Shown here piece by piece: positions 1 to 10,530 of a stretch of 64,000 bases of DNA. This stretch comes from Chitinophaga sedimenti (GTDB lineage Bacteria; Bacteroidota; Bacteroidia; Chitinophagales; Chitinophagaceae). The position numbers and the translations under genes were made by a program. Positions within the stretch are counted from its first letter, which is position 1, and every line of letters starts with the position of its first letter. The stretch spans positions 2,108,001 through 2,172,000 of the forward strand of contig NZ_JAKUKA010000001.1 of NCBI RefSeq assembly GCF_023156195.1, written 5' to 3'. A model generated the notes under the pieces. That model worked only from the letters and a program-made list of their open reading frames with translations, ran no database searches and was not told the origin of the DNA.

Positions 1-449
1 CGGAGGATATGATCTCACTGGTACCCGGCACCACTAAAATCATTACGCCCGACCGGACTTTCCGCGAAGGCACCAATGTATTTTTCCGCAATGGCAAATA
101 CTATTTCACCTGGTCGGAAAACGATACCCGCGATGCGGATTACCGGGTGCGATATGGCTTTGCAGATGCGCCTGATGGTAAAATTACCGTTCCGGAAAAC
201 AACCTCGTAATCGCCAAGGACCCCGCGGCGGGTATTTATGGAACCGGGCACCACGCAGTGTTACAGGTGCCGGGGAAAGACGAATGGTATATCGTATACC
301 ATCGCTTCAACTACCCGAACGGCATCAACATGGGCAGTGCCGCGGGTTACAACCGCGAAGTGTGCATAGACCGGATGACGTTCGACGCACAGGGCAACAT
401 CATCACCGTAACGCCCACACACGCAGGTATTGCACCTGTAACCCGCTAA
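1..449 (+). CDS. GH43 glycoside hydrolase, C-terminal part (5' end outside window)
   Basis: The reading frame is already open at base 3 and ends at a TAA at 449, so this is the tail of a gene that starts before the window. The piece carries the FREGT motif (bases about 60-75), where the Glu matches the general acid of GH43 five-bladed beta-propellers. It also has GTGHHAV and WYIVYHRF, typical of the last blades. GH43 enzymes are secreted or surface arabinofuranosidases, xylosidases or galactosidases; the substrate cannot be told from this fragment. It lies 108 bp upstream of a GH51 arabinofuranosidase on the same strand, so the two probably act on the same arabinose-bearing glycan. The family assignment is sound, the specificity unknown. 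Confidence 0.8.
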   Translation, partial: EDMISLVPGTTKIITPDRTFREGTNVFFRNGKYYFTWSENDTRDADYRVRYGFADAPDGKITVPENNLVIAKDPAAGIYGTGHHAVLQVPGKDEWYIVYHRFNYPNGINMGSAAGYNREVCIDRMTFDAQGNIITVTPTHAGIAPVTR

Positions 450-557
450 ACGACGAGACGAATTTGTCTGCCGGCGCCAGGCCGTGTTTTTAAGGTGATG
501 CACACGGGCCTTACAGCGAAACGCAGGGTTTACACATGAACTGTTAAGCGCATCAAC

Positions 558-3119
558 ATGAAAAAAAAATTTCTACTGATAGGTATAGCCGGCTTACACG
601 CGCTGCCAACGCAGGCGCATAACGAGCCCGACTCCGTTTACCTTTTTCCTACGCTACTACGAAAAACAACAACCATAACGGTCTTCACTTCGCCTGGAGC
701 CGCGATGGCAAAGCCTGGCAGCCCATCGGCAACGAGTATGCCTTTGTAAAAAGTGATTATGGCCGATGGGGCGCGGAAAAGCGCATGCTGGACCCGTACG
801 TATTGCAAACACCCGATGGACAATGGCATGCCGTATGGGCTTTAAATGAGCGGGAAAAGCTATTTGCCGCCGCTTCTTCGCCCGACCTGGTATACTGGGG
901 CAGGCAGACGTATCATGCCGTAGAACAGGGCGATAATGTGCAACAACCTGTTTTACGTTACGACGGGGGATTTAAGGTATTGTATAAAAGCAGGAACGGG
1001 CAATACTACCAGGCCGGCAGCAACGACCTGAAAACATATGCCGCCGCAATGGCGCTGCCTGCCGATGATTACAACAACCAAAGCATCCAGGTGGAACTGC
1101 CGGGCGGCAAAGCCACCGGCCAGCAACACAAAGTAGCCTGGGAGGTAGTGGACAAGCTGCTCAAAAGTGTAGACCTGGGCCAGTACAAAGCTGCCAAATA
1201 CGGCGAGCATACCGGCCAGGACGCGCAACGCTTCGCAGGCCTGCAACCTTTGAAGGCGACCATCCGCCTGCAACCGGGAAAAACAGTGCCTATCAGCAGG
1301 TTATTGACGGGGGTTTTCTTTGAAGACCTGAACTACGCAGCCGATGGCGGCCTGTACGCAGAACTCGTACAGAACCGCGATTTCGAATATGCTTTAAGTG
1401 ATAAGGAATACCGCGACCCCAAATGGAACAGCCGCCATTCGTGGTCGCTGAGCGGCGAGGGCGCTACATTTGAAATCGACAGTTTACAACCGATACATGC
1501 CAACAACCCGCATTACGCCGTGCTGCAGTCTGCGCAAACCGGCGCCAGGCTGGTAAATACGGGCTTCGATGGCATCGTGGTGAGAAAGGGGGCGAAATAT
1601 AATTTTTCAGTATTTACCAAAGGAAACGGCAAACTGGCTGTGAAACTGGTGAACAGCAGGGACAGGTGCTGGCGCGCGGTACGGTAAATGCCGGCGCGAA
1701 CTGGAAGAAAAGCCAGCTCGTATTAACAGCCTCCGCGGCTGCCACGGATGCGCGGCTGGAACTGCAACCCTTGCAGGCCGGTCGTTTACAGCTGGACATG
1801 GTTTCTTTGTTCCCACAGCAAACGTTTAAGAACCAGCCTAACGGCCTTCGCGCCGATCTGGCACAAACGATTGCCGATATTCACCCCCGTTTCGTACGCT
1901 TCCCGGGCGGTTGCGTGGCGCACGGCGACGGACTGCACAACATCTATCAATGGAAAAATACCGTGGGTCCGCTCGAAAGCCGCGTGCCACAACGTAACCT
2001 CTGGGGTTACCATCAATCGGCCGGACTGGGTTATTTCGAATACTTCCGTTACTGTGAAGACATTGGCGCGGAACCTTTACCAGTACTCGCTGCCGGCGTA
2101 CCCTGCCAGAACTCCGGCAACCACCCGGCGCTTTTTGGCGGCCAGCAGGGCGGCATCCCGATGAAAGATATGGACGCTTACATCCAGGATATGCTGGACC
2201 TCGTGGAGTATGCGAACGGCCCGGTAACGAGCAAATGGGGTAAAGTACGCGCGGCAGCGGGGCATCCGAAACCGTTTAACCTAAAGTATATTGGTATTGG
2301 TAACGAAGACCTGATCTCTGATGTTTTCGCGCAACGTTATACCATGATGATCAATGCCATGCGCAAACATCACCCGGAGATTACGATCATCGGCACGGTG
2401 GGTCCCTTCTCCGAAGGAACAGATTATGTTGAAGGCTGGAAACTCGCAGACAGCCTGAAGGTGGCGATGGTGGATGAACACTACTACCAGCCACCGGGCT
2501 GGTTCATCCACAACCAGATTATTACGACCGCTATGACCGTTCGAAATCAAAAGTGTACCTGGGTGAATATGCAGCGCACTTGCCGGGAAGGCCCAGTAAC
2601 ATAGAAACGGCACTGGCAGAAGCCCTGTATCTCACCACCCTGGAGCGTAACGGCGATGTAGTGCACATGGCCTCCTACGCGCCACTGCTGGCTAAAGAAG
2701 GGCATACACAGTGGCACCCTGACCTTATCTATTTTGACAACAGTACTGTAAAGCCCACTGTGGGCTACTATGTACAGCAGTTGTACGGTCAGCATGCCGG
2801 CACTACTTACCTCGGCGGCGATATCGACATCAGCAGCAACCAGGATGCGGTGAAGAAGCGTGTAGCGTTTTCTATCGTGCGGGACGATCCATCGAAAGAC
2901 GTGATAGTGAAACTGGTAAACCTGCTACCGGTAGCGGTGAATACCAACGTTGACCTGGGGGACATCAGCGTATCGGGTAAAGCTGTGAAGACGGTACTGC
3001 AGGGCAAACCGGACGATAAAAATGCGAAACCGGAGCAGTCGGAAATCACTGCAAACAAGCAATTTGACACGGCGTTACCACCCTATTCTTTTACCGTGAT
3101 ACGCCTTCAAACATTATAA
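558..3119 (+). CDS. GH43-like/GH51 alpha-L-arabinofuranosidase, secreted (three frameshifts)
   Basis: One gene of about 850 residues read in three frames. It starts with ATG at 558 and a hydrophobic leader. Residues up to about 200 look like a GH43-type propeller remnant (NNNHNGLHFAWS, LDPYVLQTPDG). The rest is GH51: the N-terminal GVFFEDLNYAADGGLYAELV, then RFPGGCVAHGD, GIGNED (acid/base Glu, near base 2303), the HEFYQ-like DEHYYQPPGWF, and VYLGEYA (nucleophile Glu, near base 2567), then the C-terminal beta domain. Each frame change equals one missing base, near 650, 1670 and 2525, and the protein reads through sensibly when restored. GH51 removes terminal arabinofuranose from arabinan, arabinoxylan or arabinogalactan. 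I infer a periplasmic role with the neighbouring GH43. A strong hairpin terminator follows. Confidence 0.85.
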
Positions 3120-3124
3120 AAATA

Positions 3125-3160
3125 AATGGTCGCGGCAATTTCCCCGCGACCATTCATTTT
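3125..3160 (+). terminator. Rho-independent terminator after the GH51 gene
   Basis: A perfect 11-bp stem (3125-3135 with 3144-3154) encloses an 8-nt loop and is followed by a T-rich run. It starts 6 bp after the GH51 stop codon. Confidence 0.85.
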
Positions 3161-3360
3161 TAACATTTGCCTGCGTAGCAAAGGGCTGCAACCGACGTTT
3201 GCGACGGCCGGACCTGGTGGGGCGCCATCGCAGGCCGCAAAACATACGATAAACCCCGCTAAAAAGATTCCTTTTAAAAAAAAAAAACCTCGCCCCGATA
3301 TGGTCCCTATGTGCCCAACCAGTCGTTTTTAATACGAATCCGCCCCTAACCATACCACCC

Positions 3361-3965
3361 ATGTATAACCTGACCAAATTAACCTGTTTGCTCTTCCTGC
3401 TGCTATCGGCCCTGGCCTGTAGTAAGGAGACAAGGCGCGAAACTCCCGGAGCAGGCGAACCAATCTACATCTACCCGGTAAAAAACCCGGAAGATTACCT
3501 CTATAACGTGGACCAGCTCGGTCAGCGTCGCAACGCCGATGGTTTTGAGCCCATCCAAATGCCTAACCTCGCACCTATTCCGAAGCTCGACAGTCTCATT
3601 TTTGAAGCACTGGTGGCAGATACAACGTCGTTTGAATCGATACGCCCCCTTACTACCTGCAGGCTATTACCAGTACCAATGCGAAAGTGGTGGGCGCTAC
3701 CTGTTACCTCGAAGTGGGCATCGTGGCCGATACCTCCCGCAAGTTTCCCAATGGTGCGCTTGTTAAATTGAAGAACGCGCCGGTGAATGCGATATCGTTT
3801 AATGAAGACACGCTACCCAATACAAGTGGCGCCTATAAATTCTATTTGCAGGAGAAGTGGGATTACGAGCAGCGGTCCTTCGGGGATAACGTCGTCGTAT
3901 TCGGGCATGTGCGCAATAACGTCGTTACCTGTTACGCCATGGTGTATACGGATTATTTCTTTTAG
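3361..3965 (+). CDS. Hypothetical lipoprotein (one frameshift)
   Basis: About 201 residues. The N-terminus is a lipoprotein signal with lipobox SALAC (Cys20), followed by a polar region. One base is missing near 3645, in a C-rich run, and restoring it joins the first 95 residues to a second half containing VVGATCYLEVGIVADT and ending near TDYFF. I recognise no domain. It stands alone between the GH51 terminator and a convergent MFS exporter gene, so its role is unknown; an outer-membrane or periplasmic location follows from the lipobox. Confidence 0.6.
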
Positions 3966-3968
3966 ATA

Positions 3969-4000
3969 AAGAAAGCCGGAGCAAACGCCCCGGCTTTCTT
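3969..4000. terminator. Bidirectional terminator between convergent genes
   Basis: Perfect 11-bp inverted repeat (3969-3979 with 3990-4000), flanked by A/T-rich sequence, in the 36-bp gap between the lipoprotein stop and the MFS stop. It suits both strands. Confidence 0.8.
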
Positions 4001-4001
4001 G

Positions 4002-5281
4002 TTAATGCATGGGCATCTCACCTACCGTGCCTGCACCTTCAATTACTTCTTTTAATTCCGGATGCTCCTTCTTTTCTCTATTGAATACTTTCCAGACGAT
4101 CACGATGCTGAGCAGCATGCAAACGGCGCCGATCATAAAGTGGATGCCGGGGAAATGGAACGGGGCTTTTGCAGAAGTAAAGTACGTAAAGCTGCCATTC
4201 ATCATTGGCGGGCCAATGGCCGCAGTAATACTCATCAGGCTGGTGAGTGAACCTTGCAATTCGCCCTGCTGGTTTGGCTTTACATGTCCTGCGATCACTG
4301 ACTGCAAAGCCGGGCCACATATACCTCCCAGGCAATAAGGGATGAGGAAAGCGAACATCATCCAGCTTTGAGAGGCGATGCCAAACAACGCCAGTCCTAC
4401 GGTGTAGAGTCCCAGGCCTATATAAATGCTTTTTCATTACCGATTCTTGGATTCACCACGCGGGTAAGGCCAGCCTGCACGGCGCCCACCAGCACGCCCA
4501 CTACGGTAAGCGAGTAACCTATTATTTCAGGGCTCCATTTAAAGCGGTATTCCGTGTAAAAGTTCCAGTTCCCCTGTACAGACTGTCCGCCGAGATAGAT
4601 CAGAAAGAACGCGAATGCAAGTCCGCCGATTTCGGGGTGCTGTCTTAGGAAGGCCAGCGTTCCCAGCGGGTTAGCACGTTTCCATTCAAAGGCGCGGCGC
4701 TTGTCCTTATCCAGCGATTCGGGCAGGACAAAATAACCATACAAACAGTTTAACACGCATAAAACAGCCGCAGCATAAAATGGCGCACGGATACCCAGTT
4801 TCGAGATCAATCCGCCCAAAGCCGGGCCTAATACGAAGCCAAGACCGAAAGCCGCGCCGATCATACCGAAGTTTTTCGCACGGGAAATTTCATCTGTGCT
4901 GATATCCGCGATATACGCGGAGGCCGCCGTAAAACTGGCGCCGGTAAAACCTGCAATAATGCGACCTACGAACAACCAGGCGTAACTAGGCGCCAGGGCC
5001 AGGATGACGTAGTCGATGCCGAAGCCCAACAGCGACAACAACAGTACCGGCCGGCGTCCATAGCGGTCGCTCAGGTTACCGATGATGGGTGCGCACAGGA
5101 ATTGCATGCCTGCAAATGCCATCAACAACCATCCGCCATAAGTGCTGGCCTCGTTCACGGGCACACCGGTCAGTTCGGAAATGAGGTTGGCCATTACCGG
5201 AATGATCAGTCCCCACCCCATCACATCGATGAGCAGTGTAACAAAGATGAACCCCAGGGCAGCGCTCCTGTTTTTTATCAT
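4002..5281 (-). CDS. TCR/Tet-type MFS exporter (one frameshift)
   Basis: About 426 residues with 12 predicted membrane spans. Motif A of the major facilitator family is seen as GNLSDRYGRRPV after the second span, and a motif C-like GLGFVLGPALGG lies in the fifth, as in DHA1 drug/H+ antiporters. One base is missing near 4430 (after RIGNEKA), and restoring it gives IYIGLGLYTVGLALFGIASQSW. Bacteroidota carry chromosomal Tet-like homologues that are not proven tetracycline pumps, so the substrate is open. It lies 167 bp after the GH35 start-proximal operon end and may be transcribed separately, since a weak hairpin intervenes. Confidence 0.8.
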
Positions 5282-5381
5282 AAAAGTGAGTTTTGAAGCA
5301 ACAAACTTATAACGAATAAACAGGAAAAGGAAGGGGTAATTATGACAATATGGGGGCGGATTCCGCCGTTAAAATGCAAAA

Positions 5382-5403
5382 GGGAGAAGTAAATACCTCT
5401 CCC
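5382..5403 (-). terminator. Possible terminator after the GH35 gene
   Basis: A 6-bp GC-rich stem (5382-5387 with 5398-5403) and 10-nt loop, 46 bp past the GH35 stop, followed on the minus strand by a T-containing stretch. It is modest in strength. The rest of the 5282-5448 gap shows no gene. Confidence 0.45.
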
Positions 5404-5448
5404 GTCTTTTTTCTACTAGAATTGTATTTAAAGTGAATGGATCTCAGT

Positions 5449-7257
5449 TTATTGCAGTACGTCCAATATTGGTGTGGTGCGACTGCGCAGCAGTTCCTGT
5501 TCCGGCTTCAGCAATTCGAGCACCACAATTTCATTCGTTCCCTTCTTCAGCCATTCCGCCGGCACGTACAGGCTTTGCTGCGGCCCGATGGACCAGTATC
5601 TTCCCAGATGATGACCGTTCACCCACACGCAACCTTTGCCCCAGTCGGTCATATCAAGGTAAGTATCGGCAGTAGTATTGATATTAAAAGTCGCGCGCTT
5701 CAGCGCGGGAGCGTTCTTTCCGCCGGCCTTCGCGGACGCTTTGCCAGGATCCGTGTAAGGCAGCGGGTACATCTGCCAGCCTTTCAGCTCCTGTCCCGCG
5801 AACGTTACTTTTTGTGTAATGCCCTTTTCATTTTTAAGCAGATTAGGGCCAAAGTTGATGCGGCCCATGTTCTCTACCAGCACGTCGATCCTTACTTCTC
5901 CCGTGGGCAGTTTCACTGCCGGGCTGTCTTCTTTCTTTCTTCTGTCGAGCACCCCCACACGTTCGCCATTTACGAATACGATGCCGAAATCGCGCAGCTC
6001 CTTTATCGATAATACCCCTTCGCGGCCGCCCTTCGTTTTGGTGCGGTAGAGCACAAACCCGTAAGGCTGTTTCAATGCTTCGAACGTCATCGGGCGTTCG
6101 GCGTTGCGCGGCGCGGGTAATAAAGAAAACATCGATCCGGTGTTCTTAAATTGAATATCCGGCAATGTCATGGTGGGCTTGGCGGCCGGTACTTCCGGGA
6201 GCCTTTGTCCCGCAGGCAGGTGCTTCGCAATTACCTGGCGGAAGGCCATGAATTTCGGCGTGGCGTTGCCTGCCTCGTCAAGCGGCGCGTCGTAATCGTA
6301 ACTACTGATCTGCGGCTCGTAAAAGCTGGTGTCATAACAGTTGGCGCCGTTCATATAACCACGCGTGGTACCGCCATGAAACATATACATGTTTATCGAC
6401 AAACCGGCGCCCAGCAATGTATCGAGCCTGGCAGTGTAATTCTCCGCCGGCACGCGGTGATGCTTTTCGCCCCACCAGTCGAACCACGCAGGATACCACT
6501 CCGCCACGAAAAACGGACCTTTTCCATGATGATATTCGCGCACGAGCGTTTTCACCCGCTCCGGACTATCCAATCCGTTTACCGCGGGCAGAAAACCGGG
6601 CAGGTAACCCTTCGCTACGTCCTTCGCGGGATCGCAGGTGTAGAGCAGTCCGTCGAAACCTGCGTCGCGGAACATCTTTTCGTTGATGCGCAGGTATTCC
6701 TTATCGGAACCATAGGAACCATATTCATTTTCGATCTGCACCATCACCACATTACCGCCATGTGTTACCAGGTATGGCGCCAGTTGTTTGCCTACTTCCT
6801 GTATGTATTTCCGGTACGCGGCGAGGTATTGCGCCTCGGTACTGCGCACTTTTAATCCCTTCTGATTTTGCAGCCAGTAAGGGTATCCGCCAAATTCCCA
6901 CTCCGCACATACATATGGACTTGGCCGCAGCGTTACCCACAACCCTTCTTCCTGCGCCATTTTTACGAAAGCGGCGATATCATGATTGCCCTTAAAATCG
7001 TACACGCCCTGTTGCGGTTCATGTACGTTCCAGAACACGTAGGTACCTATGGTGTTCAATCCCATGGCCTTGGCCATCTGCATGCGCTGCCGCCAGGCTT
7101 CCCGGGGCACGCGGGGGTAGTGGATCTCTCCGGAAATCATCTGAAAGGGTTTTCCATCCAGCAAAAAATGCTCATCGCCATAGGCGAACGTATGCTTTTG
7201 CTGCGCCTGGCCAGAAAGGTAGCACAGCAGCGCAAAAGCGATCAACCATCTTTTCAT
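5449..7257 (-). CDS. GH35 beta-galactosidase, secreted
   Basis: Intact, 602 residues, with a signal peptide (LCYLSGQAQ). The N-terminal TIM barrel carries MISGEIHYPRVP, TYVFWNVHEPQQG, the acid/base site QIENEYGSYG (Glu178) and the nucleophile site VAEWYPAWFDWWG (Glu253), all classic GH35. The C-terminus has jelly-roll features (VWVNGHHLGRYW). GH35 releases terminal beta-galactose, usually with retention, in the periplasm of Bacteroidota. Its start overlaps the stop of the GH30 gene by 4 bp (ATGA), so the two are translationally coupled. Together with GH30 and the arabinofuranosidases, it points to a galactan or arabinogalactan substrate. Confidence 0.95.
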   Translation of the reverse strand: MKRWLIAFALLCYLSGQAQQKHTFAYGDEHFLLDGKPFQMISGEIHYPRVPREAWRQRMQMAKAMGLNTIGTYVFWNVHEPQQGVYDFKGNHDIAAFVKMAQEEGLWVTLRPSPYVCAEWEFGGYPYWLQNQKGLKVRSTEAQYLAAYRKYIQEVGKQLAPYLVTHGGNVVMVQIENEYGSYGSDKEYLRINEKMFRDAGFDGLLYTCDPAKDVAKGYLPGFLPAVNGLDSPERVKTLVREYHHGKGPFFVAEWYPAWFDWWGEKHHRVPAENYTARLDTLLGAGLSINMYMFHGGTTRGYMNGANCYDTSFYEPQISSYDYDAPLDEAGNATPKFMAFRQVIAKHLPAGQRLPEVPAAKPTMTLPDIQFKNTGSMFSLLPAPRNAERPMTFEALKQPYGFVLYRTKTKGGREGVLSIKELRDFGIVFVNGERVGVLDRRKKEDSPAVKLPTGEVRIDVLVENMGRINFGPNLLKNEKGITQKVTFAGQELKGWQMYPLPYTDPGKASAKAGGKNAPALKRATFNINTTADTYLDMTDWGKGCVWVNGHHLGRYWSIGPQQSLYVPAEWLKKGTNEIVVLELLKPEQELLRSRTTPILDVLQ

Positions 7258-8746
7258 CTTGCTATTTTAGAATTGTCCAGTAAGAGGGTTACAATACTTT
7301 CGGGCTGTATTTGCACCGGCCCGTTCACTACCGCTTTCGCGAGGCGCTGGCCGGCACTGGTCGTGTAGGTGGTTACCCGTGTACCGGCATCAATCGTAGC
7401 GGCCGACTTTTCCAGATTCACGATCACCGCTACGGTTTGTTTCGTTTTTTTATCTTTCCAGGCCGATACTAACAACTTATCGCCCGCACCTGTGATAGTG
7501 GCCTCCACGCGCTGCATGCCGGGGCGAACGAAACGGCTGTAGTTGCCAAAGGCCCATAACATTTTACTGTCCTGCAACCAGCCGCCGGTTTTGCTTTTCT
7601 CGATGTAAATCAAGCCATCTTTATAGTCATAGGGAGAGATGGCCAGCCACCATTGCCAGGCAGTAGCGTTGCCCGCCACCAAATCCGTGTGGACCGTGCG
7701 TGCCAGGTACAATGCGGACGTGATACCCGTATCGCGCCGGCTGCCATTGATCTCACCTTCGTTATCACCAAGGATGCAATATTCCGATTGCCAGAATGCC
7801 AGTCCCTTTATAGCCGACACACGCTCGGCCACCTGCTCGCGCAGCGCTACGCCTTTATCATAAGGCGCCGTGCTGAAGTAACTGTGTGCCGCCGCCACCT
7901 TTGCCACCTGCGGTAAATTGGCGATGTAGTTGGCTCCCGGTGTGAATAAATCGTTGATCTGGTTACCACGGCCGGGTTTGTCGCTATCCTCCAGTAAATA
8001 CTTAATATGACCGGCTTCCGGTACAATTATTTTTGTGCTGACGCGTCTTGCCTTTAACTGCGCTGCAAATGCTTTTACCAGGCCGCTTATCTCCCGGTTC
8101 AGGAATGGAGAGCCTTCCTGTCCGCCATCACTCCAGTCCCACTGCGGCTCATTGACCGGCGCCACAAAATCAAAACTGACCCCGGTTGTTTTATGTAATC
8201 CCTCCAGGGCATCTACTGCATAAACCGCCATCGCGTTGTACTGCGCGCTATCGATATTACACAGCCTTTTGTCTGCAAAAGCCTTATGATTTTTAGTCAG
8301 GTGTACGGGCGGGCTGTTAAAGAAAGCCGGGAAGTACGGCACGCCGCGCCGTTTCGCCGCCTGCAGGAACCATTGCTGTCCTGCCTGTCGACGCCAGTTG
8401 TACGTACCGTTTGAATCGAGTAATGATTCCGCACGCCGCCATTCATCTCGGATACCGCTTTCGCGGCCCTGCTGGGTGCTACCGGCGCCAAGATTAAAAC
8501 GCCACATCGTCAGGCCATGCCTTTGGGCTGGCCACTTGCAGTCGTATCGGTGCTGAAAAGCCAATCGGCCAGCTGGTTGCGTTGCTCGTCCGGCCAAAGC
8601 CCGGCAAACTGGCACGCCCACGCATCCGATGCCCCAAAATCATGCAACACCTGGTAAGTTTTCTTTTCGTTCACCAACAACTTAAGCGGGGCCTGCGCCC
8701 GCAGAAAACCGGGTAACAGGCAGGCAGCCAGTAAGATCCGAATCAT
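7254..8746 (-). CDS. GH30-family endo-acting glycoside hydrolase (one frameshift)
   Basis: About 497 residues with a signal peptide ending near LRAQA. One G is missing near 8515; restoring it joins QPKGMG to LTMWRFNLGAGS, the expected GH30 strand. Acid/base Glu is in FVAPVNEPQWDW and nucleophile Glu in FWQSEYC. The C-terminal beta domain (SRFVRPGMQRVEAT, AVIVNLEKSA) is the usual GH30 side domain. GH30 covers beta-1,6-galactanases, xylanases and glucosylceramidases. Next to a GH35 galactosidase I favour endo-beta-1,6-galactanase, but this is inference. It sits 63 bp after the susD gene and shares an ATGA overlap with GH35. Confidence 0.88.
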
Positions 8747-8809
8747 ATCCGCATAAAGGATTTAGAAAAAACATCCTGCCGCGACCACAACGGCAGGATG
8801 CAAAAACGA

Positions 8810-10513
8810 TTAATAGTCTTCGTTCTGTTTCAATTTATTGGAAGATGCCAGTATTTCCGCACGAGGAATAGGCAGCCAGTAATGTTTTTTCAGGAAGCTG
8901 CGGCCGTCCAGCGCCACTTTGGTGGTATACGTGAAGGTATTACCAACTTTGTTGATCGTGATACCGTTGGCAGGCTTGTTCTCCGTTACGTCCGCGATCA
9001 TCCAACGTCTTACATCATAAAAGCGGAATTCTTCAAATGCCAGTTCTACCCTTCTTTCATAACGCACGGCATCGCGCAGCTGCGACTGGCTGGTACCAGC
9101 GGCAATGGCCGGCATATTTACACCAGTACGGGCGCGTACCAGGTTCAATGCCGCGCGGGCCGATAAGGTGGCACCTGCAGGCACTACGTCCGGGCCATAT
9201 GCCTCGTTCGCCGCTTCTGCATAGTTGAGCAGCACCTCTGCATAACGCATGTAAATCCAGGGCTGGAAACCCGCATTGCCCCAAGGGTTTTGCAGCGGAT
9301 ATGCATCGTTCATGAACTTTTTCAAATAGTAACCGGTTTTGGAAGTATTCCAGTTATCGGTACCATCCTTACTGTCTTTACCACCGGGCGTAAAGGTTTC
9401 CACGGTAGAACCGCGATAGCTTGCACCGTTGTACAAAATAGTATAATAAAAACGCGGATCACGGCCCACATATGGATTGGCAGCGCTATAACCGGAGGTG
9501 GGATCAGTAATGGGTTTGCCGGTAGCAGCCATGGCGTAATCGTCCACCAGGTTCTGCAAGGGCAGGTTACCGCCCCAGCCGCCGTAACCATTCGGCCCGT
9601 TCGCAATTTCAAGGTGCGTATGGTTCGCGTTCCTGGTATACAGGCGGGCAAAAATGATTTCCGGGTTGCCTTCAGTGGCCGGGAACATTTTATCATAACC
9701 ACCCTGGAAAATGCTGTACTGGTTCAGGCCAATCACCGCCTGTGCGGCGTCTGCGGCAGCTGCCCAGGTGTTGGTGTTGTAAAGCGGACTTGCGCCGTAC
9801 AAGAGCAACCGTGCCTTCAGGGCCAGTGCCGCACCTTTCGTAGCGCGACCTAGCGCCCAGTTGGAGCCGTTGGTGGCGGGCAGCAAAGCTGCGGCCTGGT
9901 CCAGTTGTGCTACGGTGTAATCAATGCTTTCTTTTAAGGTGGCGCGGGTGAACAGCGAGTCATTCTGCAGGTTATCGCTCAGCTCCAGCACGCGGTCGCC
10001 CATCAATACCACACCGCCGTAGTTCCGGATCAGGTCGTGATAACGGAACGCGCGGATGAATTGCAGCTCGCCTTTCAGCCACTGGCGGTGCGGTTCGCTG
10101 ATCGTCAGCTGCGCCAGTCCATTCAGTGCAAAGTTCACCTCGCGGATGCTGCGGTAACTGCGTGGCCAGATCGTGCCTGCCATGCCCACGTTTTCAGGGG
10201 CCAGCTGTCCTTTCTGGATCAGCCAGGTATTATCATCATTATTATAGATAGATTCATCTGTTATGGAACTCCACATGCTGTACTCAAACCCGCGACCAAA
10301 GCCAGGGTCGGTACCGTCACCTTCTTTGTCCTGCAAACGCGCGCCGATATAACGGTTCACTACATACGCCTCAAACACGAGGGAATCGGACAGTAATATG
10401 TTCTGTTCAAATTTATCCGTCGGCTTTACCTCCGGGAAGTCCCGGTTACACGACATATAGAGCGTGGATGTTGCCAGCAGGCAGGCGGAATATATTAAGG
10501 TTCTGATTTTCAT
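8810..10513 (-). CDS. SusD/RagB family glycan-binding lipoprotein
   Basis: Intact, 567 residues, lipobox LYMSC (Cys22). SusD hallmarks are the N-terminal DFPEVKPTDKF after the Cys, the helical TPR-like core with GELQFIRAFRYHDLIRNYGG and ALALKARLLLYGASPLYN, and the C-terminal YERRVELAFEEFRFYDVRRW block. SusD proteins cap the SusC channel at the cell surface and bind oligosaccharide. It follows susC by 17 bp and precedes the GH30 gene, the standard order of a polysaccharide utilisation locus. Confidence 0.95.
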   Translation of the reverse strand: MKIRTLIYSACLLATSTLYMSCNRDFPEVKPTDKFEQNILLSDSLVFEAYVVNRYIGARLQDKEGDGTDPGFGRGFEYSMWSSITDESIYNNDDNTWLIQKGQLAPENVGMAGTIWPRSYRSIREVNFALNGLAQLTISEPHRQWLKGELQFIRAFRYHDLIRNYGGVVLMGDRVLELSDNLQNDSLFTRATLKESIDYTVAQLDQAAALLPATNGSNWALGRATKGAALALKARLLLYGASPLYNTNTWAAAADAAQAVIGLNQYSIFQGGYDKMFPATEGNPEIIFARLYTRNANHTHLEIANGPNGYGGWGGNLPLQNLVDDYAMAATGKPITDPTSGYSAANPYVGRDPRFYYTILYNGASYRGSTVETFTPGGKDSKDGTDNWNTSKTGYYLKKFMNDAYPLQNPWGNAGFQPWIYMRYAEVLLNYAEAANEAYGPDVVPAGATLSARAALNLVRARTGVNMPAIAAGTSQSQLRDAVRYERRVELAFEEFRFYDVRRWMIADVTENKPANGITINKVGNTFTYTTKVALDGRSFLKKHYWLPIPRAEILASSNKLKQNEDY

Positions 10514-10530
10514 TTTTTTTCTTTTTTCGG

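Noticed and set aside
558..3119. Three separate genes or pseudogenes in place of one arabinofuranosidase
   Set aside because: The parts join into one continuous GH51 protein when one base is restored at each of three points, with no internal start context.
3126..3332. Possible small protein in the gap after GH51
   Set aside because: The frame covers the terminator hairpin and has low-complexity lysine-rich end; no family features.
4002..5281. Tetracycline resistance determinant
   Set aside because: The exporter is Tet-like, but chromosomal MFS homologues of this type are common; no mobile element or regulator such as TetR is present.
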